Positions 17,774 to 25,776 of a stretch of 64,000 nucleotides of DNA are shown piece by piece. The stretch lies in the NCBI GenBank assembly GCA_963664655.2, contig OY761554.1, positions 3,658,001 through 3,722,000 on the forward strand, read 5' to 3'. The position numbers and the translations under genes are program-made. The notes below the pieces were generated by a model. That model ran no database searches. It saw only the letters and a list, made by a program, of their open reading frames with translations, and was not told where the DNA came from. The stretch is from Desulfospira sp963664655. GTDB taxonomy: Bacteria > Desulfobacterota > Desulfobacteria > Desulfobacterales > Desulfobacteraceae. Position 1 is the first letter of the stretch. Each line of letters opens with the position of its first letter.

Positions 17774-18270
17774 GATGCCTCCCCCTTAAACAGAATGGCA
17801 AGATCAGTGATAAATTTGGAAATCCCCTGGAGCAAGAGAAGAAAGCACCCCACAGCAATCAGGATTTTCATATGGTATACCGGCGGATTCCAGACCGTTC
17901 CCGAATGCTCTTTAAATTTAAGGGATTTCAGGCCGATTTCCCATCCTTTCCATGACAGGGCGAAACAGAAAAGGGCAAAGAACCAGAAGGTCAGCACATC
18001 CAGAAAGGCCCGCCACCGTTTGGAAAGGGTTCCATAAAATACATCCACATTGACATGGCCTTTGGATAAAAACGTTACGGCCCCTCCGAATATAATATAG
18101 ATACCAAAAATCATGGCCGATACCTCATGGGCCCAAAGGGTTGGCGATTTAAAAATGTACCGTGCCGCCACTTCAAAGCAGATCACCAGGCTCATGACGA
18201 TAATCAGAAACGAAGTGAGTTTACCTGCCAGTTCACTCAACAAATTGATCAGGCGAGTTACAGAACGCAT
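17770..18270 (-). CDS. dctQ: TRAP transporter small permease (DctQ family)
   Basis: This 166-aa membrane protein has four hydrophobic helices. The typical DctQ elements are present: FEVAARYIF after helix 1-2, and WAHEVSAMIFGIYIIFGGAV with the conserved aromatic/acidic pattern (Trp-x-x-Glu). It pairs with the large permease, with which it overlaps by four bases, and starts 48 bp after the binding-protein gene. Confidence 0.92.
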   Translation of the reverse strand: MRSVTRLINLLSELAGKLTSFLIIVMSLVICFEVAARYIFKSPTLWAHEVSAMIFGIYIIFGGAVTFLSKGHVNVDVFYGTLSKRWRAFLDVLTFWFFALFCFALSWKGWEIGLKSLKFKEHSGTVWNPPVYHMKILIAVGCFLLLLQGISKFITDLAILFKGEAS

Positions 18271-18318
18271 TGTTTTCCCCCATGGTAACGGTTTAAAGGG
18301 CTGGTTAACGGACAGGGG

Positions 18319-19389
18319 TTACCATGGCAAAGGGGTGATGTTAGGGCAGATTTCTTTTTCCTTCATGTAATCGTCGACCATTTTCAGTACTTTTGCATTC
18401 AACGGATGTTTTTTACCCAGGTCTTCTAATGTTTCTTTGGCCAGCCCCCTGGCATTTTCCTGCTCTTCGTCAGAAAGTTTGACAATATTTACACCAAACT
18501 GTGTATGCATGGCGTTAAGTGCCCGGTGATAAAATACCCGGGTTTGCTCGTCTGCCACTTTGCCAGCAACCAAGGACGCACTTTCAAACATGGTCTGTTG
18601 TTCGGGTGAAAACGAATTCCAGACGTCCAGGTTTATCAACACAACATTCCATGCCCCGATCAACGGCTCCGGCAGCATGTAGTTTTTTAAAACTTCGGGA
18701 AATTTCATTTCATACATGGGGCCGGCATCGCCCCAGCTGGCACCGTCAACAACGCCTGTGGCAAGCCCTGTGTATAGTTCCGTAGCCGGAATGAAAACAA
18801 CCGAAGCGCCTGCTTTGGCCAGCCAGGAGGCCAGTGTGCTGTGGCTTCGCATTTTGGTGCCTTTTAGATCCGAAAGGGCGTTAATGGGTTTATTGCTCAT
18901 CACCCCAATATTGTAGGATTCTATAGGAATGATATATAGATTATGTTTTTTAAATTCTTCCCGTAAAATTTGAATATAGCCCCGGTGCCACATGAAGACC
19001 TGGGCATCATGGAGGTTCTCAAACGCATAGGGAAGACCGCCCATAATTTCAGCCACCGGCACCAGACCGCCGCAATACCCACCGACAAAGTATGCGATAT
19101 CAATTATTCCCATACAGGCCCCATTGACCATCTCTTTTACAGGGACCAGTGCCCCGCCCGGGAAAGGGGTGATCTTGATCTGTCCATGGGTCATTTTGTC
19201 CACCAAAGGACAAAAGCAATCCTGGGTGCAACGCTTGAACTCATCTCCGGTGGAAAAATGCTGAAGCTTTAAGTTGAATGTTTTGGCTGCGGCCAAACAA
19301 GGACTGACAAGCATGATGGTGACCAGAATGCCGAGAATAAAACAAGATTCAATACGTCCGGTACGCCCTGTTCTTTTCTGGTGTTGCAT
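18319..19389 (-). CDS. dctP: TRAP transporter solute-binding protein (DctP family)
   Basis: This 356-aa periplasmic binding protein has a Sec signal peptide: Arg-rich start, hydrophobic core ILGILVTIMLV, probable cleavage after SPCLA (about 33). The DctP fold is marked by LKLQHFSTG, KITPFPGG, GAWNVVLINLDVW and LKGTKMRSHSTLASWLAKAG; the Arg in the MRSHST segment corresponds to the carboxylate-binding Arg of the family. ATG 19389 follows AGGAGGG. It should bind a carboxylate and deliver it to DctQM. The promoter presumably lies in 19390-19556, which also holds a shortened MITE-like repeat. Confidence 0.92.
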   Translation of the reverse strand: MQHQKRTGRTGRIESCFILGILVTIMLVSPCLAAAKTFNLKLQHFSTGDEFKRCTQDCFCPLVDKMTHGQIKITPFPGGALVPVKEMVNGACMGIIDIAYFVGGYCGGLVPVAEIMGGLPYAFENLHDAQVFMWHRGYIQILREEFKKHNLYIIPIESYNIGVMSNKPINALSDLKGTKMRSHSTLASWLAKAGASVVFIPATELYTGLATGVVDGASWGDAGPMYEMKFPEVLKNYMLPEPLIGAWNVVLINLDVWNSFSPEQQTMFESASLVAGKVADEQTRVFYHRALNAMHTQFGVNIVKLSDEEQENARGLAKETLEDLGKKHPLNAKVLKMVDDYMKEKEICPNITPLPW

Positions 19390-19435
19390 GAGAGACCCTC
19401 CTTTAGGAATTGAAAGATTAGGTGGTGTTGGAACG

Positions 19436-19518
19436 AAAAGTCACCCATCTGCTGCGCTGCAAAAAATTTGCATCTGGGCAACTTTTCGTCCAAACACGGC
19501 TTTTCGTTCAGACACCGG
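19436..19518. repeat. MITE-like element, short copy
   Basis: GTCACCCATCTGCTGCGCTG through GCATCTGGGCAACTTTTCG to TTCAGACACC matches both ends of the element at 62668-62800, with the central hairpin region deleted. It lies upstream of the TRAP binding-protein gene. Confidence 0.75.
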
Positions 19519-19556
19519 TGCCATGGTGATGCCTGCACATAAAAACAAAAACCAAT

Positions 19557-19590
19557 TTTAAAACCCTGCTGAAATTAAACGGCAGGGTTT
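19557..19590 (-). terminator. Rho-independent terminator after the TetR gene
   Basis: AAACCCTGC (19561-19569) and GCAGGGTTT (19582-19590) form a 9-bp stem. The minus strand then reads TTTTAAAA. It separates the TetR transcript from the TRAP operon. Confidence 0.65.
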
Positions 19591-19642
19591 GCAAAGCCTA
19601 TTTGGGGGGGACAATGAAGAAATAGCTCAGAACAGCATCTTC

Positions 19643-20218
19643 TCAATCCGGATTCCGCTCTTCAAGCATCCCGTTAAAAAAGATTTCAAAAAACGTGTCG
19701 CACAACTCCTGGACAGATTCCTTTCGCGAATAGTCAAACCAGTAAAACAACCAGCTGCACATGCCGATCATTGAAAATGAGGTAAAAGCCGTATTCAGTT
19801 TCTTGGCCTGGCCGGCTGCCTGCATCTGGGAAACGGCGTCAGATATAAAATCAAAGACGTCTCTCCAGATTTTTCGGATTTCATTATAATGTTCGGGGGT
19901 AAGCCGGCGGGTTTCATGAACCGATACAAACCCTACCGGTTCATTTGCCAGCAGTTCCAGATAATGCTTAAAAAAGAAAGCCAGCCGCTCTTTTGGCGAC
20001 TGAATCTGCTTTGCCTTTTCAATGATGGGAATAAACTCTTTGCCGATCTGGTATCTGATGATCTCGTACAGCAGCTGTTCCTTGGAACTGAAATGGTGGT
20101 AGAGGCCGCCTTTGCTCAGCCCCAGTTCCCTGGCAATCACGGATAAGGGCGTGTTGTCATACCCCCTTTCCAGAATAATTTTTAAGGCACCGATATATAT
20201 TTTTTCTTTTTCTTTCAA
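19643..20218 (-). CDS. TetR-family transcriptional regulator
   Basis: This protein of about 191 aa has a typical TetR N-terminal helix-turn-helix (TPLSVIARELGLSKGGLYHHFSSKEQLLYEI) and an unrelated all-alpha ligand-binding half. The open frame continues upstream to 20293 but that part is encoded by a dispersed repeat. No ATG exists, and I chose TTG 20218 (LKEKEKIYIG), preceded by AAAGAG, which gives a normal family length; the start is uncertain. It lies upstream of the TRAP/CoA-ligase genes in the same direction and is the obvious candidate repressor of that set, with an acyl-CoA or the imported acid as possible effector (inference). Confidence 0.85.
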   Translation of the reverse strand: MKEKEKIYIGALKIILERGYDNTPLSVIARELGLSKGGLYHHFSSKEQLLYEIIRYQIGKEFIPIIEKAKQIQSPKERLAFFFKHYLELLANEPVGFVSVHETRRLTPEHYNEIRKIWRDVFDFISDAVSQMQAAGQAKKLNTAFTSFSMIGMCSWLFYWFDYSRKESVQELCDTFFEIFFNGMLEERNPD

Positions 20219-20240
20219 ATCATGGGTCTCTTTGGTTTTA

Positions 20241-20446
20241 ATATAACGGCCACAGGCCGCCTTGGTTATCCAACCAAGCACCGCCCACAACAAATATTGA
20301 AAGTCTTCTCAGGACCTTAGTGAGACTTTCATATAAAAGGCCATACCCTAAAGGGCAGAAACCGGGCCGCCTTGGTTATCCAACCAAGCACCGCCCACAA
20401 CAAATACTGAAAGTCTTCTCAGGATGTTAGTGAGACTTTCATATGA
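20241..20446 (+). repeat. Hairpin-rich dispersed element, copies 3 and 4 in tandem
   Basis: Two direct copies lie at 20241-20335 and 20336-20446. Copy 3 lacks the CCATACCCTAAAGGGCAG part. Both keep the CTTGGTT/AACCAAG stem and the distal GAAAGTCT/AGACTTTC stem. The pair fills the space between the TetR gene and the sigma-54 activator gene. A short CCGGCCGCCCGGCTTGTTTT motif is also duplicated just beyond (20462 and 20522). Confidence 0.8.
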
Positions 20447-20558
20447 GAAATGAACCACAAACCGGCCGCCCGGCTTGTTTTTGTAATAGTCCATTTACCT
20501 GCCATCTGTCAAGAAAAAAAACCGGCCGCCCGGCTTGTTTTTTTTAGCGGACAAAGGA

Positions 20559-21512
20559 TCAGTGAGTTGACTTTCGCCCATAGGGGATGCCCAGCTTGTC
20601 AAGCCGGCTTCTGAGGGTGGACGGATGGATCTCGAGGATGGCCGCTGCCCCGTCTTTGCCCTGGATTTTTCCATGGGTGGCGGCAAGGACCGACTGGATA
20701 TGACGGGTCATGGCCTGGTCAAGGGTCAGGTGGCGGCCGGTTTCTTCTGAGCCGTGAAGGGCCGCCGGTGGTTCGGGGCTGTCCGGCAGCAGGTCTGAAA
20801 ACACCAGGGGGTTGCCGTTGCCCCGGCTCTGGTGGCGGATCAAAGCCCGTTCCACCATGTTTTCAAGTTCCCGGACATTCCCGGGCCAGGCATAGGCGGT
20901 CAGCTGTTCCATGGTCCCGGGGGCCACCACCGGGTGTTTGGAAAGGTTGAAGGCCTTGAGTTTGCGGTCAATGAAATGATGGACCAGGGCCGGAATGTCG
21001 GATTTCCTTTGGCGAAGGGGCGGGATGTGAATGGGAAACACGTTGAGCCTGAACCAGAGGTCTTCTCGGAAGGTTCCTTTCCTGACCATTTCGGGCAGGT
21101 TCCGGTGGGTGGCGGCAATGATCCGCACATCCACTGAAATGGGGGCTGTGCCCCCGACCCGCTCGATACACCCGTCCTGAAGGACCCGCAAAAGCCTGAC
21201 CTGGGCCGCCGGTGTAAGTTCTCCCACCTCATCTAAAAACAATGTTCCCTTGTGGGCCCGCTCAAACCGGCCCCGCTTGCTCTGGACCGCCCCTGTAAAG
21301 GCGCCTTTTTCGTGGCCGAACAGTTCGCTGTCCAGCAGGCTTTCCGCGAATGCGCCGCAGTTGACCTTGATAAAAGGGCCGGTTCTCCGGGTTGAGGCAT
21401 AATGGATGGCATTGGCCACCACTTCTTTTCCCACCCCGGTTTCGCCGGTGAGCATTACGTGGGCCGTTAAGGGGGCCACCTGCCTGAGAACACCAAGGTG
21501 CTGGTAAAACAA
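20559..21512 (-). CDS. Sigma-54-dependent activator, N-terminally truncated
   Basis: This 317-aa frame holds most of the AAA+ domain: Walker A GETGVGKE, intact GAFTGA loop, Walker B GTLFLDEVGE, R-finger FREDLWFRLNVFPI. A C-terminal Fis-like helix-turn-helix follows (DGAAAILEIHPSTLRSRLDKLGI). The start is TTG 21512, only 23 residues before Walker A, with an in-frame stop just upstream (about 21522-21524). The input domain and the first strand of the AAA+ domain are missing. The 5' end overlaps the 5' end of the divergent RND adaptor frame by 15 bp, and both genes lose their N-termini at the same point. It is probably a non-functional remnant; if expressed, it would lack its sensory control. 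Confidence 0.8.
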   Translation of the reverse strand: MFYQHLGVLRQVAPLTAHVMLTGETGVGKEVVANAIHYASTRRTGPFIKVNCGAFAESLLDSELFGHEKGAFTGAVQSKRGRFERAHKGTLFLDEVGELTPAAQVRLLRVLQDGCIERVGGTAPISVDVRIIAATHRNLPEMVRKGTFREDLWFRLNVFPIHIPPLRQRKSDIPALVHHFIDRKLKAFNLSKHPVVAPGTMEQLTAYAWPGNVRELENMVERALIRHQSRGNGNPLVFSDLLPDSPEPPAALHGSEETGRHLTLDQAMTRHIQSVLAATHGKIQGKDGAAAILEIHPSTLRSRLDKLGIPYGRKSTH

Positions 21513-22574
21513 GTGACCCGGCTAACTGAAACCAGAATTATCCGGGTTTCGGGAACCCTGGTGGCGGATAAAACCGCACCCACCGGTTTCCTGGTACCCG
21601 GCAAGGTCAATCAGGTCTTTGCCGATGAAGGAGACCAGGTGGCCAGGGGCTTTTTGCTGGCCACCATTGAACCCCAGGACTACAAAAACCGCCTGGACAT
21701 GGCAAATGCGGCGGTTCTTCGCGCCCAGGACGCCTATGAACGGTACGAACCCCTGTACAGGGAAGGGGCCTTTGCTGAAAAGAATTTTATCGAATTAAAG
21801 GCCGGCCTTGCCGAAGCCGTGGCGGCCCGGAATATTGCGGCCAAGGCGTTAAAAGACACCCGGCTGTATGCCCCCATTTCAGGCATTGTGGGAAAAAAAT
21901 CCATTGAAATCGGTCAGATGGTGTCTGCCCAGACCCCGGCCTTCACCATTGTCAAAACCGATCTGATTTATGCCAGGGTATCGGTTCCGGAATCTGAAAT
22001 CGACCAGGTCGCCATGGAAAAGCAGGCACGGGTAACGGTTCGGGCCCTGGAAGGCCGGGAGTTTACCGGCAGGGTGTCCATGATCGGTGCGGTGGCCGAC
22101 GAACGGACCCGCACTTATGCCGTTAAAATCGAACTGGACAACCCTGAACTGATGCTAAGGACGGGCATGATCGTCAGTGCCGACATTGAAACCGACAAAA
22201 CCGTGGACATGCTCACCATTCCGGGTATTGCCATAGTCCGGGATGCCGCCAACCTGACCTATGTATTTACGGCCAATGGAAAAAGCGGCACGGCCCAGCG
22301 CAAAAGGGTATTGACCGGCAGGGCGTTCCGGGACGAAATAGAAATTCGAAGCGGCCTTTCTTTTGATGATGTCATTGTGGTTTCCGGCCAGAATAAACTC
22401 ACCGACGGAACCCCCATCACGATTATTAAATCCGGCCGTGCCACCGGCACTGCCGCCGGCACGGCCGTCGGCACCGCCACCGGAACCGCCACCGGAACCG
22501 CCACCGGAACCGCCGCCGGTTCCGTTAATCCCTCAGATATTGAATCCGATTATCCGGACCTGGTTGAAAGCTGA
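21498..22574 (+). CDS. RND efflux periplasmic adaptor (HlyD/AcrA family), N-terminus missing
   Basis: This 358-aa frame starts at GTG 21498 or within a few codons. The lipoyl half-motifs (VPGKVNQVFADEGDQV and TRLYAPISGIVG-type sequence), a helical hairpin (QDAYERYEPLYREGAFAEKN) and the beta-barrel domain (ARVTVRALEGREFTGRVSMIG) are present. There is no signal peptide or lipobox, which an adaptor needs to reach the periplasm. The homology starts at KQVTRLTETRII, exactly at the junction with the truncated activator. The C-terminus carries a low-complexity run of GTAT/GTAA units (12-bp DNA repeat, about 22436-22520). It heads a pump operon but has no visible promoter of its own. Confidence 0.8.
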   Translation: MLVKQVTRLTETRIIRVSGTLVADKTAPTGFLVPGKVNQVFADEGDQVARGFLLATIEPQDYKNRLDMANAAVLRAQDAYERYEPLYREGAFAEKNFIELKAGLAEAVAARNIAAKALKDTRLYAPISGIVGKKSIEIGQMVSAQTPAFTIVKTDLIYARVSVPESEIDQVAMEKQARVTVRALEGREFTGRVSMIGAVADERTRTYAVKIELDNPELMLRTGMIVSADIETDKTVDMLTIPGIAIVRDAANLTYVFTANGKSGTAQRKRVLTGRAFRDEIEIRSGLSFDDVIVVSGQNKLTDGTPITIIKSGRATGTAAGTAVGTATGTATGTATGTAAGSVNPSDIESDYPDLVES

Positions 22575-22636
22575 CCCAAACAGCCCGGGACCCTCAGGAT
22601 CACTAATCCAACTTAAATTATTAAAGAGCATTGTCC

Positions 22637-25600
22637 ATGAAATTTTTTGAAGGCGCACTCAAGCACAGGCAGGTCACCCTGCTGTTGACCATGATATTTG
22701 TTGTGGCGGGCATTTATTCGCTAAAGCATATGCCCCGGCGGGAAGACCCGAAAATGACCATCCGTCAGGGCCTGGTCATCATGCTTTATCCCGGGGCCAC
22801 CACCCTTGAAATGGAGGAACAGGTGACCAAGAAGGTGGAAAACCTGCTTTTCCAATACGATGAGGTCAAGAAGGACGAAACCGAATCCACCACCCGGGAC
22901 GGCGAAATGGTCATCCAGGTGGAGCTCCAGGAGTGGCTGACCTTAAAGGATCAGTTCTGGTCCAAGGTCCGCCATGACCTGATCGAACTTAAATCCTCGC
23001 TTCCGCCCGGCGTGATCGGGCCCATTATCAACAGTGATTTTGGCGATACCGTGGCCCTGTTGATCGCGGTTTCTTCAGACCGCCACACTTACAGGGAACT
23101 TCGTGATTATGCCGAAATCATAGAAGATGAACTGCGGCCGCTGCCGGAAGTTTCCAAACTCAAACGGTACGGGGAGCTCAAAGAGCAGATTTATGTGACC
23201 CCGGATGCCGGCCAGCTCTCCCGGTACGCCGTGACCCAGGCCCAGGTGGCCCAGGCCTTAAAGTCCATGAACACCATTACCTATTCCGGGGAAATTAAAT
23301 CCGGGCTTTCTCAGATTCCCGTTCATACCACCAGCCTGTATACATCGGTCAAGCAGATTGAAAACCAGATTGTGGATATGTCTTCAACGGGCGGGATTAT
23401 CCGGTTAAAGGATGTGGCCGGGGTTCAGCGCTGTTATGAAGAGCCCGACTCCTTTATCCGCATCAATGGCCAAAACGCCGTCATTGTCTCGGTGGAGATG
23501 CAGGACGGCTTTAACATTGTCGAATTCGGCCGGAAGGTGGACCAGCGCCTGGCCCTTGCCAAAGACCGGATACCTTCTGATGTATCGGTAAATAAAACCA
23601 TTGACCAGCCCCTGGTGGTGGACACCAATATCGCCCATTTCATGAAGGAATTCTGCATCGCCATTGTGGCGGTGATCCTGGTCACCATCCTGCTGCTGCC
23701 CATCCGGGTGGCCATTGTGGCGGCCATGGCCATTCCCATTACCATCATGATCACCTTCGGGTTTCTGGATTTTTTCAATATCAACCTTCAGCAGATGACC
23801 CTGGCCGGCCTCATTGTGGTGCTCGGGATGGTGGTGGACAACGCCATCGTTATTGTGGATGATTATGTGGAACGGCTGGACCAGGGGGAAAAAACCTGGA
23901 ATGCTGCGTTAAAAAGCGCCTCCGATCTTTTTGTACCGGTGTTTTCAGCCACCCTGGCCATTATCTGCGCCTTTATCCCCTTAAACCTGATCGTGTCGGG
24001 AAATGCCGGGGAGTTTTTGCGGGCCCTGCCCATTTCGGTGACCGTGGCCCTGCTGATCTCGTTGCTGGTGGCCGTGCTGCTGATCCCGCTGCTCTGCCAT
24101 GTCTGCATCAAAACCGGGCTTCATTCAAGGGACGGCAAAACATCACGCCTGTCCATGCTGGACATGGTTCAGAAAATCTATGATGTGGTCCTGGCCCTGG
24201 CATTCAGGGTGCCGGTCCTGACCGTCATTTTGGGGATTCTTTCCGTGGCCGGAACCGTTTTTGTGGCCATGCATGTCCCGGTAAGGATGTTTCCCAATGC
24301 CGAACGGAACCAGTTCTGCCTGGAAGTGTACATGGACAAAGGCACACGGCTTGAGGCCACGGACCAGGCGGTCCGCAAAATTGAAGATTTTTTAAGCAAA
24401 GACGACCGGATTATTGATGTGGTCAGCTTTATCGGCACAGCGTCCCCCCGGTTTTACATGACCTATGCGCCCCAGCAGCCTGAGAAAAATTATGCCCAGG
24501 TTTTGATCAATACCCGGACGGCAGAGGATACCGAAGACATGGTCAAAAAATTCATCCATGAACTCCACCATTTCCTGCCCAACGGGGAAATCCTGATCAA
24601 ACAGCTGGTCCAGGGTCCCCCGGTGGATGCCCCCATTGAGGTCCGGGTTTCCGGCCGGGACCTGAACGCCATACGGCACATCGGGCAGGACATTGTTGAC
24701 CTGCTTAAAAACACCCAGGGAACCAATTTTATTCGAACCACCTTTGAACAGGACTACTACGGCATAAAGGTACGGGTTGACGATGAAACGGCCAACCGCC
24801 TGGGCTTTTCCAGCCAGGACATTGCCCGGATCGTGGGCGGCAATTTCAAGGGCTGGACCGTTTCCACCCTCTGGGAGGGGGACGCCCCCATTGACATCGT
24901 GCTTCGCCTGGACAAGGAGAAGCGGGATACCTTTGCCGATCTGAACAACACCTATCTGACCTCCCCGGCCACCGGGGGGCAGGTCCTGCTGCGGCAGATG
25001 GGCCGGATCCGCCGCAGAAACGGCGTGCGCACCATTACCGTCAGAACCGAAACCCAGCTGAACCGGATGCCCAACGACATCCTTTCACAAATCAGGCCCA
25101 GGATCGCTGCCATGAAACTTCCCAAGGGCGTCACCATCAGTTACGGCGGTGAGATTGAAGACCAGGAAAAAGTCATGGGCCAGCAGTCGGCGTCTCTGTT
25201 AACCAGTCTGGTTTTGATTTTCATGGTGCTGCTGTTCCAGTTCAAGGGCATCCGCAAGGCCCTGATCATCATGGCCGGTATTCCCATGAGCTGGTTCGGG
25301 GCGTTTTTGGGGCTTTTTATTACCGGCAACCCCTTCAGCTTCACCGGCTTCCTCGGGGTGATCAGCCTGTCGGGCCTAGTGGTCCGGAACGGCATTATCC
25401 TGGTGGAATACGCAGACAAGCTGGCCGCTGCCGATAAATCCAAAGATTTGAAAGCCGTGGCCATGAACGCGGCCAAACGGCGTATGCGGCCCGTATTTCT
25501 TACGGCCATGGCAGCGGCCATGGGGGTGGTGCCCATGATTATCAGCGGGTCCTCCCTTTGGGCGCCGCTGGGGTCAGTCCTGGCTGTGGGCCTTTTTTTC

Positions 25601-25726
25601 GGCATGGCATTAACCCTGCTGATCATGCCGGTTCTGTACTGGGTGATTCTGGCCCCCCGCCGGAAACGGTCCCTGAAAAACAGGAAGCTGAGCCCCGGTT
25701 CAGATCTTAAGCCGGCACAACAATAA
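22637..25726 (+). CDS. RND-family efflux transporter permease
   Basis: This inner-membrane proton-driven pump of 1,029 aa (ATG 22637) has the usual build. The first TM helix is at 10-30, followed by a large periplasmic domain with the porter start MPRREDPK. Two sets of TM helices are present, including GMVVDNAIVIVDDYVERLDQ (TM4 with paired Asp for proton relay) and a second half from about 510. The C-terminal block has LVVRNGIILVEYADK and AAKRRMRPVFLTAMAA. The ProPGAT motif of HAE1 pumps is degenerate, placing it in the heavier, less characterised AcrB-like group. It lies between the adaptor and the TolC-like gene. Substrate unknown. Confidence 0.93.
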   Translation: MKFFEGALKHRQVTLLLTMIFVVAGIYSLKHMPRREDPKMTIRQGLVIMLYPGATTLEMEEQVTKKVENLLFQYDEVKKDETESTTRDGEMVIQVELQEWLTLKDQFWSKVRHDLIELKSSLPPGVIGPIINSDFGDTVALLIAVSSDRHTYRELRDYAEIIEDELRPLPEVSKLKRYGELKEQIYVTPDAGQLSRYAVTQAQVAQALKSMNTITYSGEIKSGLSQIPVHTTSLYTSVKQIENQIVDMSSTGGIIRLKDVAGVQRCYEEPDSFIRINGQNAVIVSVEMQDGFNIVEFGRKVDQRLALAKDRIPSDVSVNKTIDQPLVVDTNIAHFMKEFCIAIVAVILVTILLLPIRVAIVAAMAIPITIMITFGFLDFFNINLQQMTLAGLIVVLGMVVDNAIVIVDDYVERLDQGEKTWNAALKSASDLFVPVFSATLAIICAFIPLNLIVSGNAGEFLRALPISVTVALLISLLVAVLLIPLLCHVCIKTGLHSRDGKTSRLSMLDMVQKIYDVVLALAFRVPVLTVILGILSVAGTVFVAMHVPVRMFPNAERNQFCLEVYMDKGTRLEATDQAVRKIEDFLSKDDRIIDVVSFIGTASPRFYMTYAPQQPEKNYAQVLINTRTAEDTEDMVKKFIHELHHFLPNGEILIKQLVQGPPVDAPIEVRVSGRDLNAIRHIGQDIVDLLKNTQGTNFIRTTFEQDYYGIKVRVDDETANRLGFSSQDIARIVGGNFKGWTVSTLWEGDAPIDIVLRLDKEKRDTFADLNNTYLTSPATGGQVLLRQMGRIRRRNGVRTITVRTETQLNRMPNDILSQIRPRIAAMKLPKGVTISYGGEIEDQEKVMGQQSASLLTSLVLIFMVLLFQFKGIRKALIIMAGIPMSWFGAFLGLFITGNPFSFTGFLGVISLSGLVVRNGIILVEYADKLAAADKSKDLKAVAMNAAKRRMRPVFLTAMAAAMGVVPMIISGSSLWAPLGSVLAVGLFFGMALTLLIMPVLYWVILAPRRKRSLKNRKLSPGSDLKPAQQ

Positions 25727-25776
25727 ATCCGGTACCGTGCCAAAAGATCCCATTTAAACATCATAAGGATATAAGA

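Noticed and set aside
16826..18037. 403-codon open frame on the plus strand, His/Gln/Gly-rich
   Set aside because: It is antisense to the well-supported dctM and dctQ genes, has the composition expected of a high-GC antisense frame, and has no recognisable domain.
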